Source of the DNA: Reticulitermes lucifugus | Taxonomy: Eukaryota > Arthropoda > Insecta > Blattodea > Rhinotermitidae | Direction of reading: 5' to 3' | Assembly: GCA_026260175.1 (NCBI GenBank) | Contig: JAKCWW010000092.1 | Span: 108,048-172,047 of the forward strand | Length of the DNA stretch: 64,000 bases | Shown here: positions 1-10,039 of the stretch, piece by piece | Layout of the letters: each line of letters opens with the position of its first letter | How positions within the stretch are numbered: the first letter of the stretch is position 1 | The notes under the pieces: generated by a model | Database searches by the model: none | The model's input: only the letters and a program-made list of their open reading frames with translations | Told to the model about the DNA's origin: nothing | Made by a program: the position numbers and the translations under genes

Positions 1-189
1 GGGTAAATTTGTTTCAGATATGTATGTAATACGTAACATGGCAGAATATATCAGGTATTTAAAATTAACCCTTATATTCTTAGTGTATTAACTGCATTTC
101 TTTCAAAGTAAAGATGTGCCTTTATGAGTTTTCTATAACCCTGAATTCTAGACGTTTTTGAGAAGCAAAAATAAAAGCTTTATTTTGAG

Positions 190-720
190 AACATCTCGAT
201 CCGGCGGTTTATTTTGTGACTTAGAATCAGAGACAATACCAGCTAGCCGAATTTTCATGAAACTCGGTATTTGAATTCTTTACAAAAAGTTGTCGAGAAA
301 GCAAGAAATTTTTATGAATCAGCCCTACGACAGGCGTATGTTTCTTAAGAGCGTAAATGAAATGTTGTCCTACTAGGCCTATTTAAGGTTTCAATTTGAT
401 TTGGAAAAAATTCGGTAGATAGTACGTCTAGAAACTTCATTGAGTGACTGTATTTCGTGAAAATCGGCACTGTGAGGGCCGCATTAACTTTGGAGCGTAA
501 CAGGTGGTTTATACTCCTCACATTTATTGCTAAATATGAGTGTAATTCGCTAGGTATGACCATATCCCTGTTCAAATGTTTTGAGATTCATAAAACTCGG
601 TGGAGTAAAAGACATGAATTTTTACGATCGTAAATAACGTCTATTCGCTTACGGTGAAACCTATAATAAAATATTTATAAAGTGAAGAACGCCATTTAAA
701 GCTCTGTAAACCATGTCAGT
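190..720 (+). repeat. ~137-bp repeat mini-array, locus A
   Basis: Diverged tandem monomers carry the box TTTCGTGAAAATCGGC. The clear box is near 453, with weaker versions near 305 (TTTTTATGAATCAGCC) and 573 (ATTCATAAAACTCGG). The stretch after the box (CTGTGAGGGCCGCATTAACTT) matches the same position in the loci near 3.3, 45.5 and 59.9 kb. The tail near 685 (GTGAAGAACGCCAT) matches 3505 in locus B. No coding potential is visible. I infer a dispersed satellite-like or transposon-internal repeat and do not recognise a named family. Confidence 0.6.
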
Positions 721-1159
721 TTTGCCTCTTGGAAGAAGTTCTTATTTTGAAGTAGAGAATTATTATCCTTTTCTCTTCTTTAAGTATCCTTGAATATGTT
801 TGTAAATATAACGTATAATTATTTTGAAAGAATGTAATAGATAATAGACAAATTTGACTCCGCAACGAAATGTCAAGAAATGAATATTAAGTGAAATTAT
901 TATATGTGTATCTCGTGCAGAAAAAATTGAAAAATCTTAGCAAAAAAGCCTGTGACCTAATAGATTATATAACGTAGAATTTAAAGTTTCTTTTTGCTAA
1001 TCAGATGCGAAAGGTTCAGCGTAGATAAAGTCAATGTTTGCAGCTAATATCAAAGATACAAAATCGTACTAGAATAAACTTTCAGAGAAGTAGAGGACAT
1101 TACGTAAACCGGCACTAACAATAACAGTTGAGCCGAAAAACAGTAATATAAATCCATTA
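721..1159. other. no recognisable feature
   Basis: A+T-rich single-copy-looking sequence. No long open frame, tRNA-like box or repeat was seen. Confidence 0.5.
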
Positions 1160-1400
1160 AAGAATGGCAGGAAAGTATTAGGCAACATATCGGGCAAACT
1201 GGATTTTCGAAGATGTAGATGGATAGAACTGGCTCAGGATCATCCCAAATAATGGGCTATAGTATTATCAAATATTGACCATTTGGATTACCTGAAGGTA
1301 ATTCTTGAATTATGAAACATTTAAAAAACCTCCAAGCTTTGTAAGAGATTGGGACAGACTTAGATACCTTATTAAGAAGGAAGTAACTTTGCTTCGAGGG
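1160..1400 (+). mobile_element. possible fragment of a non-LTR retrotransposon tail
   Basis: The stretch near 1196-1245 (AAACTGGATTTTCGAAG, then ATGGATAGAACTGGCTCAGG) aligns with the copy at 33.07-33.14 kb (AAATTGGATCTTCGGGAAG, then ATGGATCTGGATCAGG). In intact copies this part encodes the end of the reverse-transcriptase ORF, with a 'WI-LAQDRDRW'-like ending. The match is short and has indels, so this is a weak call. Confidence 0.4.
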
Positions 1401-1462
1401 AGGTGGCTGTCATGTTTTGACTTCCATAACCGGCGACTGTGATGGATTTTTGCACGATATAT

Positions 1463-1701
1463 CTTTTTTTTCCGTAACGCAACATCTCCTAGTTGGCCAG
1501 GGCCTTCTCATTATTGAGGTTTCATGATCACATTCAGTTAGACACACCACACTCAGTAGGACTCCTCTGGACGAGTGATTTCTATCTGACAACACACAAC
1601 ACTCACAAGAGACAGACTTCCATGCCCCCGGCGGTATTCGAACTCGCCATCCCAACAAGCGAGCGCCCGCAGACCTACGCCTTAAACCGCACAGCCACTG
1701 G
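1463..1701 (-). mobile_element. tRNA-derived SINE, family S1
   Basis: Read on the minus strand, a tRNA-like head (GCGGTTTAAGGCG, then a degenerate B box in GAGTTCGAATACC) is followed by the family body: GGCATGGAAGTCTGTCTC, GAGTGTTGTGTGTTGTCAG, CTCGTCCAGAGGAGTCCTAC, GAGTGTGGTGTGTCT. It ends in an A-rich tail, seen as T7 near 1465-1471 on the plus strand. The plus-strand reading gives the peptide 'MPPAVFELAIPTSERPQTYA', an artefact of the SINE and not a gene. It is nearly full length and moderately diverged from the copies at 7.2, 9.4, 21.9, 40.7 and 42.7 kb. Confidence 0.88.
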
Positions 1702-2222
1702 GTTTTGCAACATATTACGTTGTTGATTTAGTTCAGTTTCCCTCAGCTGATATTAAGCCCTCTGTGAATTACTATTTTAAATAATAAAGAATGATAAACG
1801 TAACTATCAAATTAACCTATAAATGGCATACGATGTTTAAAGCCCTCGTTCATTTTTACATAAATTTGCAAGACCTTACAATATGAAACTGACATGTCGA
1901 CTGTCGATTATTCCTCTGTCATCGTCATCACACGACAATATTCCGGGTATTTGGCCTCAATTTTTCATTTTTCTTTTTGCCTTATAACTTACTCCTATAG
2001 GCTCCAAACACTCCTAGCCACACAACTTTAAAATTCCATACATTATTTCGTCCACAATTCTTTTTAATTTCACAAGGAATCTCATTGACTTTTGTTATAA
2101 TAACTGATGATGTTTAGTGTTGTTATTCTATAGCGGACCTCGTACGTGTTTACTTAGTGTCTGTCATATAAATGTCCGCATTTGAGTCACACTACGAACA
2201 TAGTGTAAAAGCGAAGGGACAA
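1702..2222. other. no recognisable feature
   Basis: A+T-rich sequence with no supported gene or repeat. Confidence 0.5.
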
Positions 2223-2282
2223 GTATATAGTCTTATTCCGACAAATGTACAAGTGTACATTTGTCGGAATAAGACTATATAC
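2223..2282. repeat. perfect palindrome, 28-bp arms and 4-nt loop
   Basis: Arms 2223-2250 and 2255-2282 are exact reverse complements, separated by AAGT. The arm holds TATAGTC, TTATTC and CGACAAATGTA. The same TATAGTC and CGACAAATGTA blocks form the arms of the larger palindrome at 22550-22658, without the TTATTC. It is probably a very short foldback/MITE-type element and would form a near-perfect hairpin if transcribed. Confidence 0.9.
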
Positions 2283-2944
2283 ATTAAAAATGTACGGTGA
2301 AAATAACATAAAGGACAAGTACACTGTGTTAATAAGTTTCCAAGGAACATATACAGTGAATTACTGGCCATAAAATTTAAGGATTACTAGTACATTAACT
2401 TAAAGAGGGAAATACTCGTAATTTGCATTCAGTAGATCTAAAGTTCTCTATTATTCTAATGTTGACTGTTGACTGAATAAGAATGAGGTTTACGGTACTA
2501 AATATTAATGCAACGGAAAGTAAAATTGTTTTCGCAATTAGAAGGCGGTTGTGATATTGTATGCTAGTGTTTGTAAAAACTGCGTTAATAAAAGGAAGAA
2601 AGGAATATTGGAGAATTTGCATTATGGCTTTTGATCTACACATGTAGTGACTGCTTTGCTTCGCTGTTAGAGGCACAGAACGCCATTACTAGCTCTTAGA
2701 CTGATAGCATGATGGCCTTTATATCATACTGTGTTGTCATGACATTTCTGACACCTGTATTCTACGCGTGTCACTATAAACACTTAGACTTCAAACAGAC
2801 GAACAATATTCCAATTAAACTGAAGGTAGCTGTGTAGGATACCACGTCATCAGTGGTGCAATTTAGGCAACATGACATCCGTCTCTCAGTCTTGTGTGTC
2901 TGTCTTTGTGTGACCCAGTATCAGCGAGTAAACTCTTTATTGGG
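2283..2944. other. no recognisable feature
   Basis: A 93-codon minus-strand open frame (2395-2676) has low-complexity hydrophobic content and no recognisable domain. It is treated as chance. Confidence 0.5.
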
Positions 2945-3545
2945 TTTCACGAAATTCAGTACAGTAGCGTTTTACAAAAATGTGTCGAGCAAACTTGAGT
3001 TTCGTGAAAATCGTCTTGAGTGACATTTATTCATTCCTCAGGGATGTTAATGAATTTTTATCTATAATTTCTATATTTCTTGATCGATTTGGACGAACGT
3101 CGCCGCAGAAAACCTCCACATACTTCCGCTATACAATTGTGAATATCACGGAAATAAAGGCAGAATTAGCTGAGAGATTAAAGATTATTTTGCCACAATT
3201 TCTACATGCTTCATCCAACTTTAAGAATTTGGTATATACTACAAGCATGATAATTTATTGGGTGAAAGTGGGGTTTCTGAAAATCGGCGGAGTGAAAGCC
3301 ACAATTTACGTTGACGACTAAGTGAATTTCTGACCGTAGTTTCCACATTCTTATGAGCTGGCGAATTACCGTATGGCTACTCTGTATGTAACGCTCTTCA
3401 TCATTTATTAATTTCGTGAAAATCAGCGCAGGGAAAGTTTTACTTTTCTTATGGTCATAATTGAAATCATATTTACACGTTTAGCGTGCAACCGCATGGC
3501 ATTTTGAAAGTGAAGAATGTCATGTTAAATATTTGTGTTCTGTTT
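2945..3545 (+). repeat. ~137-bp repeat mini-array, locus B
   Basis: Boxes of the TTTCGTGAAAATCGGC type lie near 3000, 3143 (ATCACGGAAATAAAGGC, diverged), 3273 (TTTCTGAAAATCGGCGGAG) and 3415 (TTTCGTGAAAATCAGCGCAG), a spacing of about 130-143 bp. The locus ends with GGCATTTTGAAAGTGAAGAA, which resembles the tails of loci A and D. The 113-codon open frame 2980-3321 lies inside the array and is not a gene. Confidence 0.65.
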
Positions 3546-3829
3546 CACGGAATATATTGTTTCTGTATGCGGCAGGCTTTTGGTCTCTCATCATAGGTTA
3601 ACAATGTTTTTGGAGTTACACAAACACTGTAGTTTCTTTGACTTCCCTTTAAACAGGGCAAATAATAAATATATATGCAAAACACAAAGACGGGATATTG
3701 TATTATAAACATGAAATAAAAGATGTAGTAAATCCTCAAACAGGTCTCAACCATTTCTTTCCTTTCAAAACAAGTTTTTATTCCTCACTTATTCCACTGT
3801 CATTAATGACGTACTGCAGTCAAATATAT
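3546..3829. other. no recognisable feature
   Basis: A+T-rich, with nothing supported. Confidence 0.4.
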
Positions 3830-4020
3830 CGATGGAAACTAGAGCTCCCTCTGTACAGTGATAGATAACCTGCCGTCTGAGCTGGGTAGACCAGCGGAAG
3901 AGACGCGCAGTCATGTTCCCAGCAGCTCCAGGGATGCCCCTTCTTCTTAATTTTGTCTGGAAGCGCGATTATTTTCTTGTGAACCTGTGGCGGGGCGCCA
4001 AAGAAGTCCTTGTCCATAAG
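3830..4020 (-). other. G+C-richer island with a 65-codon open frame, unrecognised
   Basis: This stretch is clearly richer in G+C than its surroundings. The minus strand is open for 65 codons, starting 'MDKDFFGAPPQVHKK' and containing 'HPWSCWEHDCASLPL'. I recognise no domain. No convincing paired splice sites or flanking exons are visible. It could be an exon remnant, a repeat fragment or chance. Confidence 0.25.
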
Positions 4021-4063
4021 CCAAGTGATAAATGATTGAACGCAGAATATTGGTCCAATAATA

Positions 4064-4195
4064 CTGACAGGGGAACCTAAAGTACTCGGACAAAAACTGA
4101 CACCAGTACCAATTTACGCTACCACAAACCCCTAACTACTCGCCCTGAATTGACTGCGGGCCTCCGCGGTGAGAATTTGGCGTCTGATGAACGAA
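4064..4195 (-). mobile_element. SINE family S4 fragment, degraded
   Basis: The plus-strand order GACAGGGGAAC, CTAAAGTACTCGGAC, CCAGTACCA, CTACCACAAA, CCTCCGCGGTGAGA matches the full S4 copy at 21365-21544, piece by piece and in the same order. The B-box region is destroyed (GAATTGACTGCGGGCC). No target duplication was found. Confidence 0.75.
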
Positions 4196-4199
4196 GCAA

Positions 4200-4761
4200 T
4201 ATATATCATGGTCATTCGGGGATATAGTGTGTCTATACAGGCCTAAATGAAGTTTGTACGACAGTTTGCACTGTGGACACACAATACCACATGCCATAGA
4301 AATTCGTAAATTAGTTTGGGAAGTGAAATATGTGGTCAAGTAGACCAGCGGTTAAATGCAACCTACACGTTACAGTCTTTCACAAAGGGCATGGAATTGC
4401 TAAAAGCAAAACGCCGCGTAAGAATGATTTATTTTATTGGAAGCATGCAATATTTTTGCTAAGACAGAACAATTACAAGACATATGTGTCATCTGTAATG
4501 CCAGAGTTAAAAGACAGACACTGACAAGGAAACTGTTAAAACTGTTTATTGTTATTTGATTATTAGGCTACTTAAATTTGCCGTAAATGAAAAAATACTT
4601 ATTAAATAAACAAATTATATTAAACTGTTAATTTTCCACTGGTATATATTTAAAACATAAATGCTTTTAAGAACTATTTTTGTATTAAATTAAGTTTCAG
4701 ACCAACTGATGCACAACTAAATCCACTCTGCTACCGTCCTTCTAGAGTCAACGTCTCTAGA
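4200..4761. other. no recognisable feature
   Basis: A+T-rich, without a supported gene or repeat. Confidence 0.4.
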
Positions 4762-4791
4762 TGTGTTTTTCCGCAGGCAACGGAAAACACA
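4762..4791. repeat. short imperfect inverted repeat at the gap edge
   Basis: GTGTTTTTCCG and CGGAAAACAC pair around a CAGGCAA loop, with one bulge, directly before the N run. Confidence 0.55.
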
Positions 4792-5252
4792 NNNNNNNNN
4801 NNNNNNNNNNNNNNNNNNNNNNNNNNNNNNNNNNNNNNNNNNNNNNNNNNNNNNNNNNNNNNNNNNNNNNNNNNNNNNNNNNNNNNNNNNNNNNNNNNNN
4901 NNNNNNNNNNNNNNNNNNNNNNNNNNNNNNNNNNNNNNNNNNNNNNNNNNNNNNNNNNNNNNNNNNNNNNNNNNNNNNNNNNNNNNNNNNNNNNNNNNNN
5001 NNNNNNNNNNNNNNNNNNNNNNNNNNNNNNNNNNNNNNNNNNNNNNNNNNNNNNNNNNNNNNNNNNNNNNNNNNNNNNNNNNNNNNNNNNNNNNNNNNNN
5101 NNNNNNNNNNNNNNNNNNNNNNNNNNNNNNNNNNNNNNNNNNNNNNNNNNNNNNNNNNNNNNNNNNNNNNNNNNNNNNNNNNNNNNNNNNNNNNNNNNNN
5201 NNNNNNNNNNNNNNNNNNNNNNNNNNNNNNNNNNNNNNNNNNNNNNNNNNNN
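4792..5252. other. assembly gap, 461 N
   Basis: A continuous N run. Any open frame drawn across it is meaningless. Confidence 1.
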
Positions 5253-5490
5253 CAAAGAGTCTGCTTTCTAAATTTTTTAATAACCCGGGAATTGACAAAA
5301 GCCAGCAAGTCCTTTTAGTTTCCTGACTACTCTCCCCCACCTCCTTTTATGGCTGCCGGTCTGACCTTCCTTTTTGAGTCGCGTCTTCCTATGCCTGATG
5401 TTCTAATTGTTTTGCCAAAAATAAAGCTAGGGTGTCTACCAAGACGAAGAATAGGACTCGAACCCAAACTGTCCGGTAACAACTTTTATT
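5253..5490. other. no recognisable feature
   Basis: Sequence right of the gap with no supported gene or repeat. The 84-codon frame 5349-5603 runs into the hairpin element and is not called. Confidence 0.4.
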
Positions 5491-5575
5491 GTAGCTTTAT
5501 TATAATTGTTAAAATTATACCCCTACACGTGTTTCGATCCTCGGATCATCGTCAGGGGTTTTTTTTAAAGCTACT
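5491..5575 (-). mobile_element. short inverted-repeat element with a hammerhead-like hairpin
   Basis: GTAGCTTTA (5491-5499) and TAAAGCTAC (5567-5575) are perfect 9-bp inverted ends. Inside, read on minus, CCCC is followed by CUGACGA, U, a perfect stem GAUCC/GGAUC with a GA loop, GAAA, the palindrome CACGUG, UA and GGGG. The layout recurs near 31.3, 35.9 and 56.4 kb with different stem bases. I infer a small non-autonomous structured element. Ribozyme activity is unproven. Confidence 0.55.
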
Positions 5576-7153
5576 GTCACCTCAATCACATGATTTTACA
5601 TAGTCCAACAGCACATTAAAACTTATGTATTATAAGTTAAAATCTTGTTAAAAGTCTTAGTTAAAAGTTGTATAATAGTTGTAAAAGTATTGTAGACAGT
5701 GTTGATTGTGGAAATGCTGGCATGTAGAATCGTGGTATTATGGACATATGATATGCGTGTCTTGTGGGGAACGAAGTGTACTATCTGTCGTCCGGTGAAA
5801 AGTAATATGGTGGAGTGTCAACAATGTGAAACTATTTTTGTACTTTAAAGTCTTGTTACTTTGGTGAGCTGCATTATAATGTAAAACAAATTTGGATTCG
5901 AAGCAGACGAAATGGAATATAAAGATTTCATTTTGTTTTTAATGGTGTACGATATGTATCTTCGGGGAAATTACCTTTGGTTTTTCAAGATAGATGTTAG
6001 GACATATCACAAATTCTAGAATATATAGAAAAACATTTTGGCATAATTTGTGTATTTCATTCTTCTCTACACTTCTTGCTGAAAGCATTTGGCGTTAAGA
6101 TAAATGTTTAGCAGAAACTCACTCGTAACTGAAGAAAATCAGTAGTTAAAACTCATCTAAACAAAAATGTATATACATATATTTATATATATATATATAC
6201 CTCAACAACTCTCTGTAGAATGTTCCATCAAATTCTATGAGAATCCTATCAACGGTTCCTTTTGTTACATGCTTACAGTCAGGCAAGCAGGCAAACAGGC
6301 GGACAAACAGGGATTCAAGTAGACATTTTAGAGGGATTTTAAGGATATTCAAATGAGCATTAGATTCATGAGAAATAAAGTGTTTATTTCAAGGCACATG
6401 AATTATCGTCTTAAGAGATTTTCCTTCTTCTCTAATCGTTTTCCTTTCCCTCTCCTCCTTCGTCTTCTTATTGTTAATATTAGAACATCTAGTATCGGAC
6501 ATCACATGTCCTCCTCCTCTTTTTCTGACGTTTAGAACTTCTTTCCTTAACGCCATCTATATATTTCCTCACCATTCTCTTTGCTTCAGGCAACTTTCTC
6601 ATCTCCCTCTTGTGGTCCACTCTTTCACTTACCGTTACGCACCGCATTATGCTGTCCAATTTCACGCCGTCTCTTAATACTGCTATGGCCATTCGTTTTT
6701 TATTTGAATTAATTAAAGTAAATACAGCCTCTGTTACCGTAACAACTTTGCTGGTTAAATATTTATCTTATTGAGGCTTATAACATTTTTATTTAATCAT
6801 TAAACTCTGAGAATAAAGCTAATTCTCTTTGTCCTTCAGATTTTAAAGCAACGCCATCCTAATTGCAGGAATGAAACGCAATCAGTTAACTCATGCTAAA
6901 TATTTGTTAACATTGATTAAAAGGCTTTTGTATTAATGAAGTCGGTTCTCTTGTTATAACCTCCATATGAATTACATGATACTAAGCAGGTAGAAGCAGA
7001 ACACCGTATCAGCTGGTGATTACGTTGCTGTATGTCAATAATATATGATGAGATGTTGGTATGAGATGTTTGGTCGGATACTGGTTTCCTGCAAAGTTTA
7101 TATATCAGTCACTCGGGCCTGATCTTTAATAAAAACTGAAACGTTTAACCTCA
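5576..7153. other. A+T-rich spacer with simple repeats
   Basis: It holds a (TA)n tract near 6176-6200 and a pyrimidine-rich plus strand near 6425-6560. A 67-codon minus frame (6489-6692) is basic and purine-rich, with no domain I recognise. No gene is supported. Confidence 0.5.
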
Positions 7154-7400
7154 ATCCCGATGGCCGCGCGGTCTAAAGCGTGGGTTTACGGTCGCTGGCT
7201 TGCTGGATTTGCGGGCTCGAATCCCGCCGGCGGCATGGATGTCTTGTCTCTTGTGAGTGTTGTGTGTTGTCAGGTAGAGGTGTCTGTGTAGGGCCGATCA
7301 CTCGTCCAGCGGGGTTATACCAAGTGTGGTGTGTCTGAGTGTGATCGCGGAAACTCATAGAACAGGCCTAGTTCCACGAGGGCTGTTGAGCCGTGAAAAA
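7154..7400 (+). mobile_element. tRNA-derived SINE, family S1
   Basis: The head has an A-box-like TGGCCGCGCGGTCTAA and a B box GGCTCGAATCC, one base off GGTTCGAATCC. The body follows in family order: CGGCATGGATGTCTTG, GAGTGTTGTGTGTTGTCAGG, GATCACTCGTCCAGCGG, AAGTGTGGTGTGTCTGAG. It ends GCCGTGAAAAAAAG. It looks close to full length and keeps both internal pol III promoter boxes recognisably. Confidence 0.9.
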
Positions 7401-8764
7401 AAGTTTAACAACACCAATGCCAAAGCTGTCATCTAAACGGATATTTAACAAATTGTCAGTAACCTTCAAAAGTCACAACATAATTTCCAACATCAGGTTT
7501 AATATTATATTTTCATATTTTCTTCGACCTCTAAGTAGTAGGTATAATCAGCTTTTCACCCCACACTTGTGTATGGATTCGATATATCTCCGTCCCAGCT
7601 ACAACATCACCCAACCCTGTCCTAACGGCGTCAGTTTAGGCATACACCTAAAAAATCCTCTATGTATAGAGTCTATAGTTTCACGAAAGAAGCCATATTA
7701 AAATTACCAATTACTTTTCTGTGTAAATTTTAACCCCAATTTCTTTTTACAAAGGTGTGAGATACACTTATGCATGGTGTCATACCCTGGGGGCCTGGAA
7801 TCTTCATATTTCGAGATGACAAATTTCTCTAGCATTCTGTGTGCATTTTACATTTTAATTCTGTGTTTCTATTATGACTTTACTAGTATGCAAACCGACG
7901 TGCCTTTAGCAGTACATCATAATGGCAAGCCTACAATAGTAGTATGTACCGTTGTCTAATAGGTTACAGTAGATGGCCCGACGACACTGCGATTTTACTG
8001 AGCAAAACTAGTCCTGTGCGCTACCTATATCCAAACTCAATATACCATCAATTTCCATGTTAAAAGGGTTCGGGGCTACTTGTCGCTGCTGCTATTGAAG
8101 GAGGATATTTTCCCTAACTTATTTATATGTAAAACCTTTCTCCCAAGAACTGGAGGAAATCTGGTATAAGTAGAAATCTATAAGCTCTCTTCCTTCCACA
8201 TAAAAGTAAAAAGAAGTGTGAATAAAATTGTGTATAAGCTGGACTTGCCGCATATTGGAACATTCATGTGGAAATCTACATTTATGCATTTCTCACAACA
8301 AATATCTTATTTTAAATTCCTATATTGGAAAATATTCAGTAGCCGTGTTGGAATGACAGAGGTAGATGCATTATACCAGATATATACAGCCATTTTACTC
8401 ATTTTTTAAATAAACTTTCATATCCGACGCAGATAAACTTCGCTTCAGGTTACGAAACCTCCCACACAACTAGAACATATTTCCAAATCTCTATAAACGG
8501 GAATTTCTATTGATGTGGTGGGGCGAGACGATGTTTCTGTGGAGTTACCTTTCAAATTCGTGTATTTTTCATTCCCCCGACTGTAGGTGATTGAATATGA
8601 AAAATTGGTGGAACGACTATTGACACTGATAAAGCTGAACTCTCCGACAGAGACCTGTCACTTTGTCCACCAGAAATGCCATTGGCCTCTCCTGGTAATA
8701 AAACCTGGCTTTCATTGTAAGAAACCGGTAAGTAAATATCTGAGCTGTTACACGGTCGTGGTAT
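7401..8764. other. no recognisable feature
   Basis: A+T-rich spacer. Open frames of 60-102 codons occur but show no domain, signal or splice context. Confidence 0.5.
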
Positions 8765-8910
8765 GGCTTAGAAATAGGTAGCCGAATTTTAAACCCAGAG
8801 ACCTGGTATAGATCCTAGATCAATCTACCTGGCATTTGTGGTGCACGAAATGGTCCAGTGAACCGTTCTGTCCGAATACTTAGGGTTTTTCCTGTCACTG
8901 TCATTTAATT
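8765..8910 (+). mobile_element. SINE family S4 fragment, degraded
   Basis: CATTTGTGGTGCACGAAATGG, CTGTCCGAATACTTAGGG and TTTTTCCTGTCACTGTCA match the 3' half of S4 as read on the minus strand at 21.4 kb. The tRNA-like head is lost. Confidence 0.6.
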
Positions 8911-9378
8911 AACATTCCAGTCATTGTCTATATTTATATTTTATTCAGGTACAACTGTGACGTTATTTAACCATTACAATTGCCAGTGTCCTTTCCTTGT
9001 AAGTAATCAAAGTAACATGAAGGCTAGCTTTTTTTCAGAATTATCTTGTGCATCATGCCTGTTAAGTGGCATTGTATACTATTACAACACCCTGTATATT
9101 GTTAATTGTGTTAATTGCGTTAGGCCTGCTTATGTTGTAGCAAAGTAGTTGTAAAAGATATGTATTTTTACGTTCAAAAGAAGATCCTAACGTAATATTG
9201 GATAATGATTCATTTTAACATGTAAAATAATTTAGCCGTTGGGAACGACAGGAACAAATTACAATTTCATTTACGAAGTTAAACGCAAAAAAAAAATTCG
9301 GAGTGTGCTTTCAACATTTCATTTACAAATCTGTCTCCCGTTTATTACTTAGAATTAGAAATGCCATTATATTTGTTT
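8911..9378. other. no recognisable feature
   Basis: A+T-rich, with nothing supported. Confidence 0.4.
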
Positions 9379-9608
9379 CATGGCATTACAGCCCCTAGTG
9401 GGCCAGGACCTCCTCATTATCGAGACTTCACGATCACACTGAGACACACCACACTCGGTAGGACTGCTCTGGACGAGTGATCAGCCCGTCGCAGAGACCT
9501 CAACCTGACAACACACAACACTCACAGGAGGCAGACATCCATGCCCCCGGCGGGATTCGAACCCACAATTCCAGCAAGCGAACTGTCGCAGACCCACGCC
9601 TTAGGCGG
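9379..9608 (-). mobile_element. tRNA-derived SINE, family S1, head truncated
   Basis: The plus strand reads GCCCCTAGTGGGCCAGGACC, CACACCACACTCGGTAGGAC, GACGAGTGATCAGCCCGTCG, ACAACACACAACACTCACAG, CCCCGGCGGGATTCGAACCC. On the minus strand this gives the B box GGTTCGAATCC intact. The A-box half ends near 9608, so the 5' end is truncated. The plus-strand peptide 'MPPAGFEPTIPASELSQTHA' is an artefact of this SINE. Confidence 0.9.
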
Positions 9609-9935
9609 AATGAACTGTAACTGTAATCTTACATCGTTTATTGTATGGGATCAAAACTTGATATTTCGCACTAAGAGTAAAAATAAATTAAATAATATTG
9701 AGAACAAGGTGATGACAGTAATATACGAACCAAGAAAAAAGGAAGTAGCAGATACTTGGTGAATACTAACATAATATAAATCTCTATTATTTCATGTTAA
9801 ATTGTGATCAATTATGTGACAATGAGATGGAACAAATATGCCACCACAGAGCGAGATATAAAGATCTAGCTACCATAATTGAGGACACTGAATGGGTAGT
9901 AGAAATTTGTGAATGGAGTGTAATGCTAAAGTAGA

Positions 9936-10036
9936 TTTAAAATTGTTCTTACCTTGTACGTACTTATTACAAAAATATGTATTAATATTGTGTACGAGTT
10001 GGTGGTAATACATATTGCTAAGGTACAATTTTAAAG
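9936..10036. repeat. imperfect inverted repeat
   Basis: TTTAAAATTGT (left) pairs with ACAATTTTAAA (right), and ATATGTATTA pairs with TAATACATAT nearer the centre. The left arm carries about 20 extra bases. It is possibly an old foldback element. No target duplication was recognised. Confidence 0.5.
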
Positions 10037-10039
10037 AAT

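Noticed and set aside
2980-3321. 113-codon open frame
   Set aside because: It lies inside the ~137-bp repeat array. Nothing in it is conserved as protein.
4717-5340. Open frames of 174-207 codons near 5 kb
   Set aside because: They consist mostly of N from the assembly gap.
6489-6692. 67-codon basic minus-strand frame as a small protein gene
   Set aside because: It sits in purine-biased DNA, has no recognisable homology and no splice or promoter support.
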